From Notospermus geniculatus (lineage: Eukaryota; Nemertea; Pilidiophora; Heteronemertea; Lineidae), in contig NMRB01002149.1 in assembly GCA_002633025.1 (NCBI GenBank), forward strand, positions 9,772 to 73,771: 64,000 bases of DNA. Direction: 5' to 3'. Each line of letters starts with the position of its first letter. The stretch's first letter is position 1. The notes beneath the pieces were generated by a model. It was given only the letters and a program-made list of their open reading frames with translations, ran no database searches and was not told where the DNA came from. Shown here one piece after another: positions 1 to 13,400 of this stretch. Made by a program: the position numbers and the translations under genes.

Positions 1-456
1 TACCTCATCCGAGGATATCTCTGGAAAGGGCTGCGACCTGACCAAAATTTCTGGTCAACCGCTGGCAGCGTGCCAAAATGTCTGTTTCCCACAATATTTC
101 GTTCTTCGATGACTGAAAAATATCATATATGCCTAAAGAGTCATATAATACACCCAAAACACGAAGTTGTTTGAGTATTAGAGCAATTTCAAACGAATAG
201 TTTAGTTGGGAACATCATGCCGCGGGTGCCAGCTCAGTGTGATTCGCCTCATAAATTAGTACCGGTATATCGCGCATGCGCAGTATTCCTGAAGTCGTCA
301 GCCCTTTCCAGTGGTGTTATAGGAACGTAAACCCACTGGGGACGAGTTTGCGTATTGATGTCGAAGCGCCGCGGTTGTGTTGGCGGCAGGGCTTGGAACT
401 AGTAGTGTAGCCACGTGGGCACTCTCCAAGCGCACAGAATACCTCTCCAATGAAGA
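1..456. other. Upstream flank of the polyamine oxidase gene
   Basis: No coding exon or repeat is recognised here. The stretch must include the promoter and 5' leader of the oxidase gene that starts at 457 or 541. A CRE-like palindrome TGACGTCA lies just inside the first exon (about 483-490). Confidence 0.3.
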
Positions 457-3123
457 ATGCCCAGACCCGGAAATTCCATGAATGACGTCACAAACACTTC
501 CGGGTTTCCTCGTTTCGTGAACGTGTCTGTTGTTGAGCGAATGGCTGAGAAAAAGTCGCCTAAAATCATTATAGTTGGTGCTGGAGTCGCTGGAATTTCG
601 GCTGCTGCAGAACTTCATGGCCGAGGATTCACCAGTACTATCATTTTAGAGGCCCAGGACAAAATAGGAGGGAGAATCCAGACTGAAAATTTAGGTAAAT
701 AAAGCCACATGCTGCATGCACAGACACACAGGACAGGTTCTTGTGGTTGAGATAGATAGGGGACCACAGGTCCTTACACACTTTACTGACAATGTATAGA
801 AAAACATTCTATACATTGTCAGTAGTGAAACATATATGATCCCCCACTAAAACCACAAGAACCAACCTGTGGTAAAGCTAAAGCAAGGTAGTCGGCAATC
901 GCGCGCGCTGCAGCATTAAAAATGCATGCCTCACTTCAAACATACGAGTAGGCCTACCGTCAATACTTGTACTCTGAAGGCTGTTCATTCGTTCATTGAT
1001 CTCCCCTCATTGTTCTCCATCCAAGTTTGGCATGTCTTCTGACATGTCTGAGAGTTTAGGCTAGCTCATGAGTTTAGTTAAGTGTAGCCTCTATAGGGCC
1101 TAGGCCTAGCCTCACCCCCTATAGAGTTAGAATAATAGCACCAGAAGGCCTACCTATTTATGCCATGGATGGGCCGCCTAGGCAATGCTGGTTCTCACGA
1201 ATACAGCATCGTGTTGTGGAATCTATCTTGCCTACTGGTATTCTTGAAAATATTTTCAGGTGAAAGTCGTATTGAACTTGGAGCTCAGTGGATTCATGGT
1301 GATGATGGGAACCCACTGTATTGCCTGGCCCTGCAGCATGACCTGATACCCACAGAGGATTGTCTCCGGTATGAGGACCCAAATAAGGAGAGTTTTTTCT
1401 TCCTGCAGAATGGCATAATGATCGATCCAGATATCGTGGATGAAGTGGAAAAGTTTTACAATGATACAAGTTCTAAAGTGGATCGTTACTATCGTGACGG
1501 AATTTCCTGCGATTCTCGCTTGTCCATTGGAAAGGTATTCCATGAAGAATTTCAAGAATACTTGGATCGACATCCTGAGTCCGACAATGTTATGAAGCAA
1601 AAGAAGGCTGTCTTTGATTGGTACAGACGTCATGAGTGTGTCGACACTGGATGTGATTCTGTGTACGATGCTTCAGTATTCGGTTGGGGATTGTTCTATG
1701 AATGTGGCGGGCAGTACGAGATCAATTTGTCCAGGGGCTACCGTCCTCTTCTTGATTTGCTTTTGGCAAGGATACCTGATGAAGCAATCATGCTTAATAA
1801 AGCTGTTGAGTGTATTTGCTGGAATGGTGAGCATTCACCTCTGAGTGCGACCAAACCAACGTCTACTGCTACTGTCCAATGCAAAGACGGAACCTCTTTT
1901 GATGCGGATCATGTGATTGTAACTGCCTCTGTTGGTTGCCTCAAGCGGAATGCAGCTTCTATGTTCAACCCACCATTACCACAGTCAAAGGTTGATGCAA
2001 TTAATGGAATTGGATTTGGAACTGTCGACAAACTTTTCCTAGAATTTGAGAAGCCATTTTGGGAGGATGATTGTGATGGTGTATTTTTCACGTGGGTGGA
2101 CGATGAACCATTTCAACTTGACTGCATAGACAACATCTATGCTGAGCAGGTATGTATAAAACATGATGTTTGCTGTAGATGATACCTCCTGGGTCTCAAC
2201 ACGCAGTGTCTTGTTCAGAGTGCCATTGATGTGATTTTGATCCTACAACCTACGGTTTGTTCAATCAGTGCCTTTGTGTAATTTTCAGAACATGGGCAAA
2301 GAGTGGTATCGAGGGATTATTGGCTTTGAAACGGTGACAAATCAACCCAACGTCCTCCTTGGATGGATCAGTGGACCAGATGCACAGGAGATGGAAAACT
2401 GCTCAGAGGAACTGGTGCTCAGTGTTGTCATGGAGATGTTGAAACGGTTTACTGGCAATTATGACATTCCTAAACCAGTGAAATTCCTGAGGTATGGTTT
2501 TAGACACCATTGTGGTCTAGAGTGTAAACCCTCCATTATTCAGAGGCATGAGTACAATTGAGTTGGCCTCTTGTGACGTTGGCATGTTAAGATTTTTGAA
2601 AAGGCTTGCAAGACAGCATTTTAATTGGAAATGAACAAGGTAAAGTTCATCTGCTCTGTTTCAGGACCATGTGGTATAGTAATCCCTACATCAGTGGCTC
2701 ATACAGCTACCTCAGTGTTGATGGCCAAGCCACTGACTTCAGCACGCTGGCTGAGCCAATGCCAAGTTATGAGGTAAGAAACAGAGGATCTGCAGAAATT
2801 TGGGCGCAACTCAGCGATATCTTCTCAGTCGAATTTGCTTCAGATGTCAGTAGCTTTATTATTGAACAAGAGTTTGTTGGCGATTGATTTGATGATTTTA
2901 TTCAAAGGGACATTTCTCCTTCCAGAATCCTCAGGTTTTGTTCGCGGGTGAAGGGACGAGTACCCACTATTTCTCCACAACGCATGGTGCTCACAACTCA
3001 GGAATCCAGGCTGCTAACGCGATCATCCAGGTTTACAGTGATAACACTTGTGAAATCCCTGCTCCACATCCGAGGGAGTGGCTTCCAAAAATGAGAGCTG
3101 CCATCAACATGACCAAAAATTAG
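457..3123 (+). CDS. FAD-dependent polyamine oxidase (SMOX/PAOX family)
   Basis: Flavin amine oxidase that oxidises spermine or N1-acetylated polyamines, giving an aldehyde and H2O2. Five coding exons are supported by GT-AG sites and matching phases: 457-694, 1260-2149, 2289-2491, 2665-2773 and 2926-3123, stop TAG at 3121. The total is 545 aa from the ATG at 457, or 517 aa from the in-frame ATG at 541 (MAEKKSPK), which starts just before the dinucleotide-binding motif and may be the true start. Visible family features are the Rossmann motif IIIVGAGVAGISAA, the adjacent LEAQDKIGGRIQ, the substrate-tunnel segment ELGAQWIHG, DHVIVTASVGCLKR, KLFLEFEKPFW, and the C-terminal FAD-binding segment VLFAGEGTSTHYFSTTHGA. 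The length fits spermine oxidase (about 555 aa). No C-terminal SKL-type peroxisomal signal is seen (it ends NMTKN), which argues for a cytosolic spermine-oxidase-like enzyme over peroxisomal PAOX, but subfamily is not certain. Intron 1 contains a foldback element. Confidence 0.93.
733..870. mobile_element. Foldback MITE in intron 1 of the polyamine oxidase
   Basis: A long imperfect hairpin. The ends read ACAGG(TT)CTTGTGGTT and its reverse complement AACCACAAGAACC..CCTGT, and the centre is a near-perfect palindrome around CTGACAATGTATAG at about 790-828. It has no coding capacity. The family is not assigned. Confidence 0.65.
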
Positions 3124-4302
3124 GATACCGTAGAATCACGTTATTTGTTATAGTTAATATATCCTTCTGGTAAAAAAATGTGATGGTACCGGTACTTATT
3201 GTTTTCTTTGTGCTTGAGGTTGTTTACTTTGATGATGGGACCAAAACCCTGAGCGCATGACCAACAATGAATTGCTCATTCTACATACCATAAATGATTT
3301 TGAACGCCTCATTTTACATGTAAGGGACCACACCGATCATGAACTTGTCTCTCTATGGGATTTCCATATATATGATGGGGAAGAATACTGTGCCAAACAA
3401 TGATGAATTTTTATTGAATTCTGTCTTGTCTTCTTGAGGTGATTTCAGGGAATGTCATGTGCCATAATACGCATATACATACAAAGTAGATATTGCATTT
3501 CCCAATACGCATTACACTTCGGTCTTTATGTCTTGATCTTTTGTAGCTGAAACAATATATCTTCCTCGCTTCATGGAAGATGCTGACATACATGTATGTA
3601 CACCTTGTTGCTTGTATTTTGGTATTGGGAGGGTATAGTGAATGTCTGCAGTCTGCTCTAATTCAATTTTGAAGATGAAAAATTTCATAAACTAAGGAAT
3701 GTTTTGTTATCAGGGGTGTATCTTACTGATTATGGACAACTTAATCCATGTTTATGTCCACCTTCCTATATTGTTGATTGGTGATGTCTTTTTCACCGTT
3801 ACTTTCATTGATTAAGATTTTTGTTGTCAACCCTGTGTTTTATTGGTTCCTGAAGCATTCTTTGTCACATTGGCTACTTGTGCTCCAGATGTGGTATGAT
3901 GCTCATTTTTGAAGATGTTTATATATCATGTGCTTAATATACATACAGATATTTTATGGTGCATCCCAGTACATTCATGACATTTTGTGTTTGGTGGATG
4001 GTGGTCCTACTGGCTGTGCCACTATAAAGTGAATGTCTACCCAGGCTGAGCCCAAAGTACCATTGAGAGACAACTCATGTGAGAAAATTCTCATTTGAAG
4101 GAGCAAGTGCCCCAGTTGTTCAGCCTAACTTCAAACACTCCAACATTTTCCCCTTTACTCAAGGTCAGCTAATCATTGTCAAGCATATTTTGGTACTGTT
4201 TGTAGCAGTACTGTTGAGTGTTAAAAATCGACTTTCAGGTGATAGTTTGTCAAACAAGGCTGATATATTCTGGAGTAATTTACAGATATAATTGTCAATA
4301 AA
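3124..4302 (+). other. Probable 3' UTR of the polyamine oxidase
   Basis: About 1.2 kb of AT-rich non-coding sequence after the stop codon, ending with a canonical AATAAA at 4297-4302. No splice sites or coding exon were recognised in it. Confidence 0.5.
4297..4302 (+). terminator. Polyadenylation signal AATAAA
   Basis: This canonical hexamer is the best candidate for the 3' end of the polyamine oxidase transcript. It is followed by T-rich sequence at about 4320-4340. Confidence 0.45.
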
Positions 4303-5905
4303 ATTGATCTCAATATCTTGGTCATGTTTCTTTTATTAGTTTCCTGTCAGCCTACACCATGCAGTGGCATGCATACGCGTTGCTGAATGGAACTGCTATA
4401 CATACATTTAGAAATGTGAAAACCTAATGGGAAACCGGTTTGCCCAAAGGAGGCGCTGGGCAACAACTCAGTTTTAACACAAAAACGCATGCGCTGCAAC
4501 GTTGAAAACATCATTGATGTCGCATATCTTACATGACGTCATGTGTGATGCGTCATTCAGAATCAATGACGTTGCTCTTCGGTCTGTTGTTTACGCTAAA
4601 AATAGTCTACTTATCGATGAAGTTCAACATGTTCCCACTTGAATTTTCATTTGAAAACGTTCAGATACATTGAGTCGGTCCTATACTTGATGATAAACGT
4701 GTAAAATTCGAAATTCAATGGACTCATTCAGGTATATTAAGAAGTAGGGGTGTTGTTACAGAATTAAATGGCAAATAACGTTGGCTTGACTTTCGACGTC
4801 ATAGTTTTAACTGAGTTGTTAGTGCCACGTCACAGTCCCGGATTAGTTCCACCGGTTCTTCATTCCTGTGTGTTCTTTGGCGAAATCTAACGGGGTTAGA
4901 TGCCTTGTAATGATGATTAAGGACATATATTTTTGCATCAAGATAAGGTGCAAAACAGAACACACAACAAGAACCATGCGAGCTTATTAATAGGATTTTA
5001 TTCAATCTAAATCAAATCGGTTTGACATATGTTACAAGGTTTTGGTCAATCAGCTACATGTATACATAAGAAGTCGAATTAATTTATAACCCGGAAAATC
5101 CACACCACAACCAAAAATATGTTACCGGTATATAATTTTTACAACATACTTTACATGTATGTTTCACTGTGTGAATTATGTATGTTGATTCATTTGGGCA
5201 CCATTCTTCTACTCGTAGAGGTTGAAGACAAATTCACCATGATGGCACAGGACTCGAAGATTTCGAGGGAAAATCAACCATTCAGAATTTGTTGTCACTT
5301 AGTCCTCCCCCAGCGCCCCTGAAACTGTCCCCACCCACCCTTCCTATTCTCAGAAGACCCTGCTCATTGGCCATTCAACCCTTTTAATGCCAAAGCATCC
5401 GTTAAATGTTGAGGTACAACCTGTCAAATATAAGAGGGACTGATATTGACTCTCTCAAATAGGGACTCCTGTCCAATGAACACCTATGTGTCAGGGTTTC
5501 TGCAATTCATCAGGATCATGTCAATCTTGGGGCTTATTGAAAGGGTTAACAGCTAACAGCCCACACCAAAGATGCAGTGAGGGAACTGACGCTATAGCTC
5601 CAATACTGATCTAAACAATCCCCCATGATGGGTTTTTGGGGGTCCTGGTAATAACAAACTTAGTCAACCATTACATATACATGTACATGTATTATTCCAC
5701 TTACAACTATTACAACAGTGAATTAGAGATTCAATGATAGTTGAGGGTGGAGTACAAGAGGATTTGGCACGAGTGACTTCAATTTTTCACACGAGTCAAG
5801 GCAATTTTGTGTTTCTGATCATTGAGTAGACTGAAAATTCCTAAATCAAGTTATTTCTAAGCTAAGTTCAGACACTGTGTCGACTGAAATATTCCTAAGT
5901 TAAGT

Positions 5906-6014
5906 CCAACACCCATTCCCATCATACAAACATGCTACTGCATGACAGGAGGCAAATTAAGCCAAACACCCATTCCCATCATACAAACATGCTATTGAAT
6001 GACAGGAAGCAAAC
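5906..6014. repeat. Two-copy tandem repeat, about 57-bp unit
   Basis: The phrase CACCCATTCCCATCATACAA begins two adjacent units, near 5909 and 5966. Both continue through ACATGCTA and TGACAGGA with few mismatches. Confidence 0.7.
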
Positions 6015-6204
6015 AAAAACAGTTATCAAGGCTAAAGTTAAGCTTATTAAAACTCGATAAGGAGTCTACAAGTATCAATACCACAAATAAAGCAACAGCA
6101 AAGCTATAACACTATGAGGTCCAACATAGAGGTCCAAGTCAGTGCACTGGACATGCACAATGTATGATGTTACTATTGCTCAAGCTGCTATGCCACACAC
6201 ACAT

Positions 6205-6272
6205 TGGGTGATTTTAAAGTTGGTGTTAACACTGGTGTTTACAATGCATTAAGCCAACTTTAAAATCACCCA
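6205..6272. repeat. Short inverted repeat
   Basis: GGGTGATTTTAAAGTTGG and its exact reverse complement CCAACTTTAAAATCACCC flank about 32 nt. This is probably a degenerate MITE or its core. Confidence 0.6.
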
Positions 6273-9065
6273 CAGTCATGTACATGTACAATGTACTGCA
6301 AGAAGCCTCAACGTGTTGACCTAAGGTACAGCATACAACAAATCTCGCAACAAGTACCACGATGAAACTGACCGAATTTCTCTTTTGGAACACAGTACAA
6401 ATACATGTATCCCTGAATCAAACTTGGAATTATTTTGACCTCTGAATCAAGTCAACTTCACCGGTACTTGCCGCAGAAAGATGTCGCACAACACAATCAT
6501 GCAATAGCAAATTTTTTTAGGCATTTTGCCTCTTTCTGACAACCAAGGAACATTTCTCATGCTTTTCCAATCCACATTCTGTGTAGGATCATCCAAATGG
6601 AGTGTAACTCCCAGCCTTAATACAATCCATTATTCATTTAGATTTGGAAGAAATGTTTTCCTCAGTTCCCAGAAGAGTCCACAAAATGTTTTTTATTTTT
6701 TTTTATTTTACACACTTCATTTTTATATTTCACCAACCTTTGATGCTTTCCATGGCAAGTTAAAAGGTATGGAGAATAGAAATCAATATCATACAACTCA
6801 TCTCTTGCATTTCATCAGAGCATCGTGGGCCAGCATCAGTCTCCTTGAACCCATACATCCATATAGATCTCCTTGCCTGATCTAACCACTGACCTCACAA
6901 TCCTGCTCTGAATTAACAATGAAGCCAGTCTTGTCATTTCTAATCAGATACTTTTAAATTACCCCAGAAAACACCATCAACTGCATCCACCAGTTTAAAT
7001 TGTTTTGAAAACCAAATGCAAAGCTAGTTTCCAAAGTAGTTTCCAAAGCAATTTGATCCTGCTTTTGGTCAAGGTCGGTGAACTTTATGGTAAATCATTA
7101 TACTTTTTTTTACATTTTTTTTTGCTTTTTCAATTTTTTTACAGCACAGACAATCACTGCATGAGATATGCAACACTGCCTCTGATTTCCCTGAAAAGAC
7201 AGGCTATTTGGGAATGGTCCAATGTCTTGTTCCTAAACCCCGGCTAAGCTCATCAACAATGAATTCTGACCAGCAATATGGCACATCAATTTGCCAGGTA
7301 CTTCTACAACCTTCATTGAGATTGGCAGTAATACTATATAACAGATCAATGAAGGCACAAATCAGTGAAAACCATTTTTTATTGCATCAAAAGCAATGGA
7401 GGAGCAGGCAACAAGTGCATATTACCAAATATTCACAAGACTGAATATCTGATACTCCCTTTCCCAATACAACCCACAACATTATGCACAAAATGGCAGT
7501 ATTGCATACACAGTACATTGAACTACATCTCTATGTACATTTGTTTCAATACATACATATTTTTTCTCTTATTTCCATATCATTTATTACAAAAGATTTC
7601 TATTAATAATAACCCAGACTTCATAGCTGCCGAAGATAAAACCTGGAAGCACGCAGAATAATGTGCTGCGGCACAGGATCAATTTCGACTCAATGAACAG
7701 AAATAGAAAATTGAACCCAGAATCCCGACTGAATCCAACCTTCCGGGAAGAAGACTTTGTTTGGCTGACACTGACATTACTTTCAGTAATGATTTTCGTC
7801 GGCCCTTGGTTAAATAAAGTTCATATACATGTATATACTTTCACATCAAGGTCATTTTTGATTCCCTTAGTATTTCAGCAATCTTTGAGAAATTTTTATG
7901 CATATCACTGATTTATGTGTCCCATCAAATCATAAAAGGTGACCTCATCTAACTACAATATATTACGGTAACATCAGATTCTACCCCAAAACCACCAACC
8001 GTACACAATGCAACAGATGTGACTGATGATTGTCCTATTCTTAGCAGCCTACACGTACGGTACACATATTTTGATGGAACTAACTACTTTTATTTCTCCA
8101 AATGGTCCATTTCTGCTAGGAAGACAAGATCGAATGTTGAAGCATCTTGTTGTGATCACAACCTCGTATTAAAAATTCATACGCAAGCCTACTAGTTTTT
8201 TGTATGCAGGTCACAACCTTCTATGCAAGGGTTGATATACAAGTGAAATTAATGTTAAGGGTTTTGAACAAATGCATGCACAAAACCCTTGACTTAACCT
8301 CAACTTTCACAATCACCCTCAAGTCAAATAGGACAATTTTATGACAAGATGTGAGGGATTTAAACACATCACCTAAAGGAAATTTATACAAGTGCAGGTG
8401 AACTAAGATGTATTTAAGCGAACATTAACTAAAGGCACCCTCATGTTCAGGCAGGATTGTTCACACTGCGGCTGCACACAGAATATGTACAGAGAAAAAT
8501 CACCCTACTAACACAACATTCTCTCCCTCAAAAGCAAGATTGCACACACAACAGAAACAGATTTGTAACGATATTCAACACTTTTACACGAGTACACACT
8601 GAACATTCACTTTTAACTATTCCCTACTTGATCACGCAACACAATTCATATCTTTGTATCCCTACCCATTTACAAAGACAAATGAATGACCTTCGACTTC
8701 TCTCAACATTATTAACCCCTGAGAGAGAAGTGCATTGTGACACAAAACAACAGCATAAACAGCACAATATTCCTATTCCTGCTGCATCATACAAAAGATT
8801 CACTTTGGCATATACGATGCACTGTTTTATCAAAATGCATCCATTTTTAGGAACAGACAATGACAAACAATTCAGAGATTTCTAAACTTTCGAACTTGGG
8901 AGATATCTGCACTGTGGAGAAATTACATGTGTTTCTTCGAACAAAATTGACCATCTATGAGTCTTGCATAAGAATAATATTCATAACTGTAGTGGTTGGA
9001 TGGGTAGATAACATTTGACGGGTTAGAAAGCACAACATGCCATCTTGACATACATGTACACACCC

Positions 9066-9311
9066 TAAGGCTGCCTTTACAAAGAAGTCTACGTTATACG
9101 AAAACACCGGTCAAACATCCTCCCACAGCAGGAGTTTTTACCTCGCTCCTCTTCATCAGCTCAAAAATGTGGAGTGTATGAAGAGGAACGAGACCAAAGC
9201 CCTGCTGTGGGAGGATGCGGTCAAATGGCTTCGTGGCCATGAATCCATTTGAAGCCTTTGTTAACCGGCGTTTTCGTATACCTTATACTTCTATGTAAAG
9301 GAAGCCTAATG
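9066..9311. mobile_element. Foldback MITE with subterminal inverted repeats
   Basis: The left arm reads AAGGCTGCCTTTACAAAGAA and continues to TATACGAAAACACCGG. The right arm is its imperfect reverse complement (CCGGCGTTTTCGTATA, then TAAAGGAAGCCTAATGG). A second hairpin inside pairs CATCCTCCCACAGCAGG with CCTGCTGTGGGAGGATG. The element at 58248-58350 shares the GAAGCCTTTGTTAAC core and appears to belong to the same family. Confidence 0.65.
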
Positions 9312-10028
9312 GTTTCATAATTTAGCACTAATTCAAGTCTTGAATATATACTCCCTAAAATAAATGCATTACATTTTGCCCAGAAAGTTCATTCCTGAGC
9401 ATGCAGAAGTACCGGTATCCCAGATGTAAAAGATCTTTGCTCATGAGCAACTAGAGATATCGGAAGTGAATAAGCCATTCTTGTTCGATGCTTCGACCAT
9501 GATTTCTGTATTTTGGGTGCCAGTTCAAAATCACGATGGCAGATAACATTAGCACCATGTACAAAACAGAATTGACACGTTATTCTTCCACCTCTCACAG
9601 TCTACAGCTGGCGCCCTAGAGATCATAGACATTCAGTATGGAATGGTCAGAAGTCTCATCTCCCGGCAAGAGACTAATCAGCCCACAGGTCCGAGGGCAG
9701 AAATAGCAAAGTTATTTTTCATCACTCTATATAAATGAAACTACACTCGGTCCTAATGGGGTCCAACAGAAATCATGGTCAAAAGTCACAAACAGTTCGA
9801 TTTAAATTTGTGACCTCCCTCCATCCTCGTCATGACTCGAAGTTAATCATTGTTAATTCCTCCTAACTTTAGATGGACAAGGTCTGGTTCGATTATTTCG
9901 ACACATCGGTGTAATTTGCCTGGTGACATAAACGGTCATTGCTCTTTTCCTCTCTTGAGCAACATTAATGTCATTCCTTTCAAGATTCCCAGTGACGTAA
10001 CAGGTCATTACACCCTTCCCGCCAAGCT

Positions 10029-10105
10029 ATTTGGCATGGCAAAGTAGCATGGTTTGGTTTTCTTCCGTATTTGGCATGGCAAAGTAGCATGGTTTTCTTC
10101 CGTAT
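10029..10105. repeat. Tandem duplication of about 40 bp
   Basis: ATTTGGCATGGCAAAGTAGC followed by ATGGTTT and CTTCCGT occurs twice in a row. It lies in the presumed 3' UTR of the SLC7 gene. Confidence 0.7.
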
Positions 10106-10372
10106 TTCCAAAAGGTATTTTCATTTCTGATAACCGATGACGAAATAACCCTCTACGTAGGTGACAGAGAGAAGAATTTCAGCCATCGTTTTCCCGAAAG
10201 TCCTTTGAACAAGGTCACTGTTGACAGCATTCTTGCTCCAACGTTGGGCCAATATCAGTCTGGCAAATATCAATGCTACACCACAGCTGGATGGCGTTGT
10301 TAGACTGAGAGAAGTGCATTGATCGGTGCCTTGTTGGTTATAATAATTCGATGAGCAGTACCCTGTACGCTC

Positions 10373-10440
10373 TCACTCCTTGTGGTGAGCCTCCTCTGGG
10401 ATGACCATCATTAACTTCTGTATAAACAGCGTGAATTTAT
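10373..10440 (-). CDS. SLC7 common exon, C-terminal cytoplasmic tail and stop
   Basis: The acceptor is TTTGTAATTTCAG, and the frame starts by completing a split Asp codon. It encodes [20 protein letters not shown] and ends KE plus stop. Human LATs have the same T...QKL..V.PE tail, a conserved amphipathic segment. It completes all four predicted isoforms. Confidence 0.85.
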
Positions 10441-13400
10441 CTGAAATTACAAACAATGAAGTGTTAGAGACACAAATGTGAAGTGTTGAAAAGCTCCCCG
10501 AGTGACAATGGCGTGTAAGTCCTCCATCAAACATGATTCGCAATACCGGTACTTATTTCCCATGAGCAGCTTGTGGAAGTGATTGAGCAGCATGAATCAT
10601 TCCTCATGTTCTACCTACCAACTGCTCGGTTGAAAACTTTCGGTTTCCTCTTCCATGCAACAAATATGATATAGACTGGTATCCCCGTGGCGATGATGAG
10701 GCAGCCCATTCCTGTAAGAACACAAACACAAACTGAAAACTGACTTGCACAATCATGATGCTCTTGAACAACTATTGAGATGGTATTTAATTTAACTTAC
10801 ATCTCATTCAATTACCTAGACCTATAACCTAACTTGATCTGAAGATGTGCGAGATGTATACATGTACTGAAACAGGCCAACATGTCATTTAGTATTAGGT
10901 GCAATGAACTAGAGGATATAAGCGTTAATTGGAATTGAGAAGGTTCTGGGCATTATCCCAGAACTTTTGCACAGTGCGCAGTGCAAACGTGTGTCTTTCC
11001 TTACCTGTCTCAGTTGGACTAGCGTAGAGAGGCACGATGACCAAGAACACTGAACAGCAACAGTACAGTATAGGCCAGAACAAGTTCACCTGAAAATTGA
11101 AAGCAGAACACTCAGTTTTATGACTATTCGATACACAGATCAGTTTGTACCCTTTTGAGAGTTTTATCTGACATGTGAGTTTTCAGCTGTCTGAGTAGCA
11201 CAGTGGAACCTCCAGCTGTTGTCACTGCTGATGTTCTGAGTTTGATCCCCAGTTGATCAACTCGGCATAGAGAGGGCCTGGCTCTCTTTCACAGTACAGG
11301 TTTTCTACAGCATGCATTTCAGTTCCCTCAGCTTCTGTGAATCACTAGAATCAATTCGTCCTTCGAATGAGACGTTAAACCGAGGTTCCCAGTGGTAGCA
11401 TTAAGGATTTTTTTTCATGAGTCCATTTTTTTCAAGTGGACTATTTTTGCGTCAGATTGCTTGAAAATGAGGAGTCCAAATTCGATTCCCATGAGTCCAA
11501 CTAAATGGACTCTTTTGCAGGGAAGACCAGCAAATATGAAGAGATATGTTGACAGTGCGCGTGGTAATGCAGAGACGGCGTCAATAGACAGGCCTAAGGG
11601 GGCGTTTTTTTCCTCATAGATCCTAAAAATTCATACGGCCATATTGGCATGGACGTTTTTCAATTGCAAGAATGAAAAAATTAGGCGTCTTACGTTGCGT
11701 CCTGAATACCTCAGGAGGACGTTTTTGCAGGAAACTTTTTTTCTCAATTTGCGTCTGAAGTTGATTTCATGCGTCCAGGGACGCATGGACGCACCTTAAC
11801 GCGATCCCTGGTTCCTTGTACCCTGTGTCTATGCAGGGGCAAGTAAAAGACCCCACACAGGTGAAGCAGATAGGGGTAGCCTGTAGTGGACTCTAAAATA
11901 CCTGGCCGGAAGTCGGAGTCACTAGGCCAGAAAACCTATCTGGCGCCTAAACGTAGTGGCACGTATAATACGCTCATCAGGGCTACTGATCTCGATAGAA
12001 GTCCCAGGACATCTAGAGAGGTCTACCCGAGCGAACGCCGAAGTAGAAGAACTAGAATCAATTTTCATCCACCGAACTCACTTTAATTGGTCTTTCCATC
12101 TTCGGTCTCTTCCATCTGAACCACAACAGTACGAACACTGACAACCCAATCGAAAGCCAGTTGACGAAAGCAACATAGTTGATCAGTGCGTACATGTCGG
12201 TCGAGCAGAGATACAATAATGACGTCAGGCCCATGAAGATGACGGCCGGCGCAGGAGTCATTCGCGATACCTGGACATAACTCAGAACTTGTGGCATGTG
12301 GCCTTCACGTGCGCCCACGTAGAACAATCTGAAGGAAAAAAAGATAGTCGAGTTTATGACCAAACAGAATGACATACTTGATTTTCAATGTCTTTGAAAC
12401 ATCCAAGTTTGATCTGCAAGAGCAAACCTTCAGCTCATGTTATCTCTGTGAACATGTTATGGCAGCTGTCAGTAATATTTCAGATGGTACATGTACAACT
12501 TCATATGACATGAAACCTACCTAGAGGTCGTGAAAAGAACGCCGTTGACTCCACCAAACGTTGACAGTGAGACAAACACAGGCATAACCCACCACATGAC
12601 GCCATACAGTCTGTTGGAGAAGGTCTGAAAAATCAATAGCTTGTGTTGATTTTATGAATGAGAACAGCTGTCAGAGTTGGCAGCACTTTGCACAGACATA
12701 TCACCTGATATTGGAAATAAGGCCATAGAATTGAATTAACTGTATGAATGAGATGCAAAGGCGCAGCCCCATATCTCTCTGGTGCCATTTCAGTGTATGC
12801 CAAATGATATCCTGTCAAGCTAGCAGGGTTAGCTGTACACTTTTACAGAGAGTTAGTTTCCCTTTTGTTGGCCAAAACAGAGCACAACACCTCCCTCCAA
12901 ACAACTGAAAACAGTTTTTCCATGCCCCAGTTGACTCGTTCAGTGATTTACAATGTTTAGCATGTTTTGGGTCTTCTTCCGTATCCAAAACAGTCCACGT
13001 TGAATCCTTTGCTAGAGGACAAAATATCCTTTTTACCTGACATGTGCTGGATTGCAACTTCAAAGAGCAAAGGCTTTTAGGTTAATTAGTGCTGACATTT
13101 ACCGGTACCACAGAATACATGTACAGTGGGATACTAATCCTGTCATCTGATATCAAAGAAGCTGGATCACAGAGCAGCCACAAATACCAACCAGCAAAGA
13201 GGAAACTGCCAGAGGCTTATATCCCATATGTTTACCAACTGTTTCTTGTCTTGGAGATAAAATCTGATAATGAACTTCAAGCCCCTTGTTTGTTTTGCCA
13301 AATGAAGTACAGCTCACCCTCGCTATAACGTACCTCACCATAACGTACTCCCGGACATAATGTACTTTTCCAATGGATCCCCATTTTTTTGCAAATTCCA

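Larger units (their letters stand above)
4303..10372. other. Gene-poor interval between polyamine oxidase and SLC7 locus
   Basis: No coding exon is supported in these 6 kb. The part nearest 10372 must contain the 3' UTR of the minus-strand SLC7 gene, of unknown length. The interval carries poly(T) tracts (6.7 and 7.1 kb), short tandem and inverted repeats listed separately, and ACATGTA-rich microsatellite-like stretches. Open frames here have no recognisable domains and no codon-like composition. Confidence 0.5.

Noticed and set aside
1158-1633. Minus-strand open frames over the oxidase exon
   Set aside because: They are antisense shadows of the 890-bp polyamine oxidase exon and show no domain of their own.
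6526-7911. Cluster of plus-strand open frames
   Set aside because: Low-complexity, T-rich sequence in several overlapping frames; nothing suggests a protein.
8457-8885. 142-codon plus-strand open frame
   Set aside because: Composition is that of AT/CA-rich intergenic DNA, with no domain, no splice context and no conserved motif seen.
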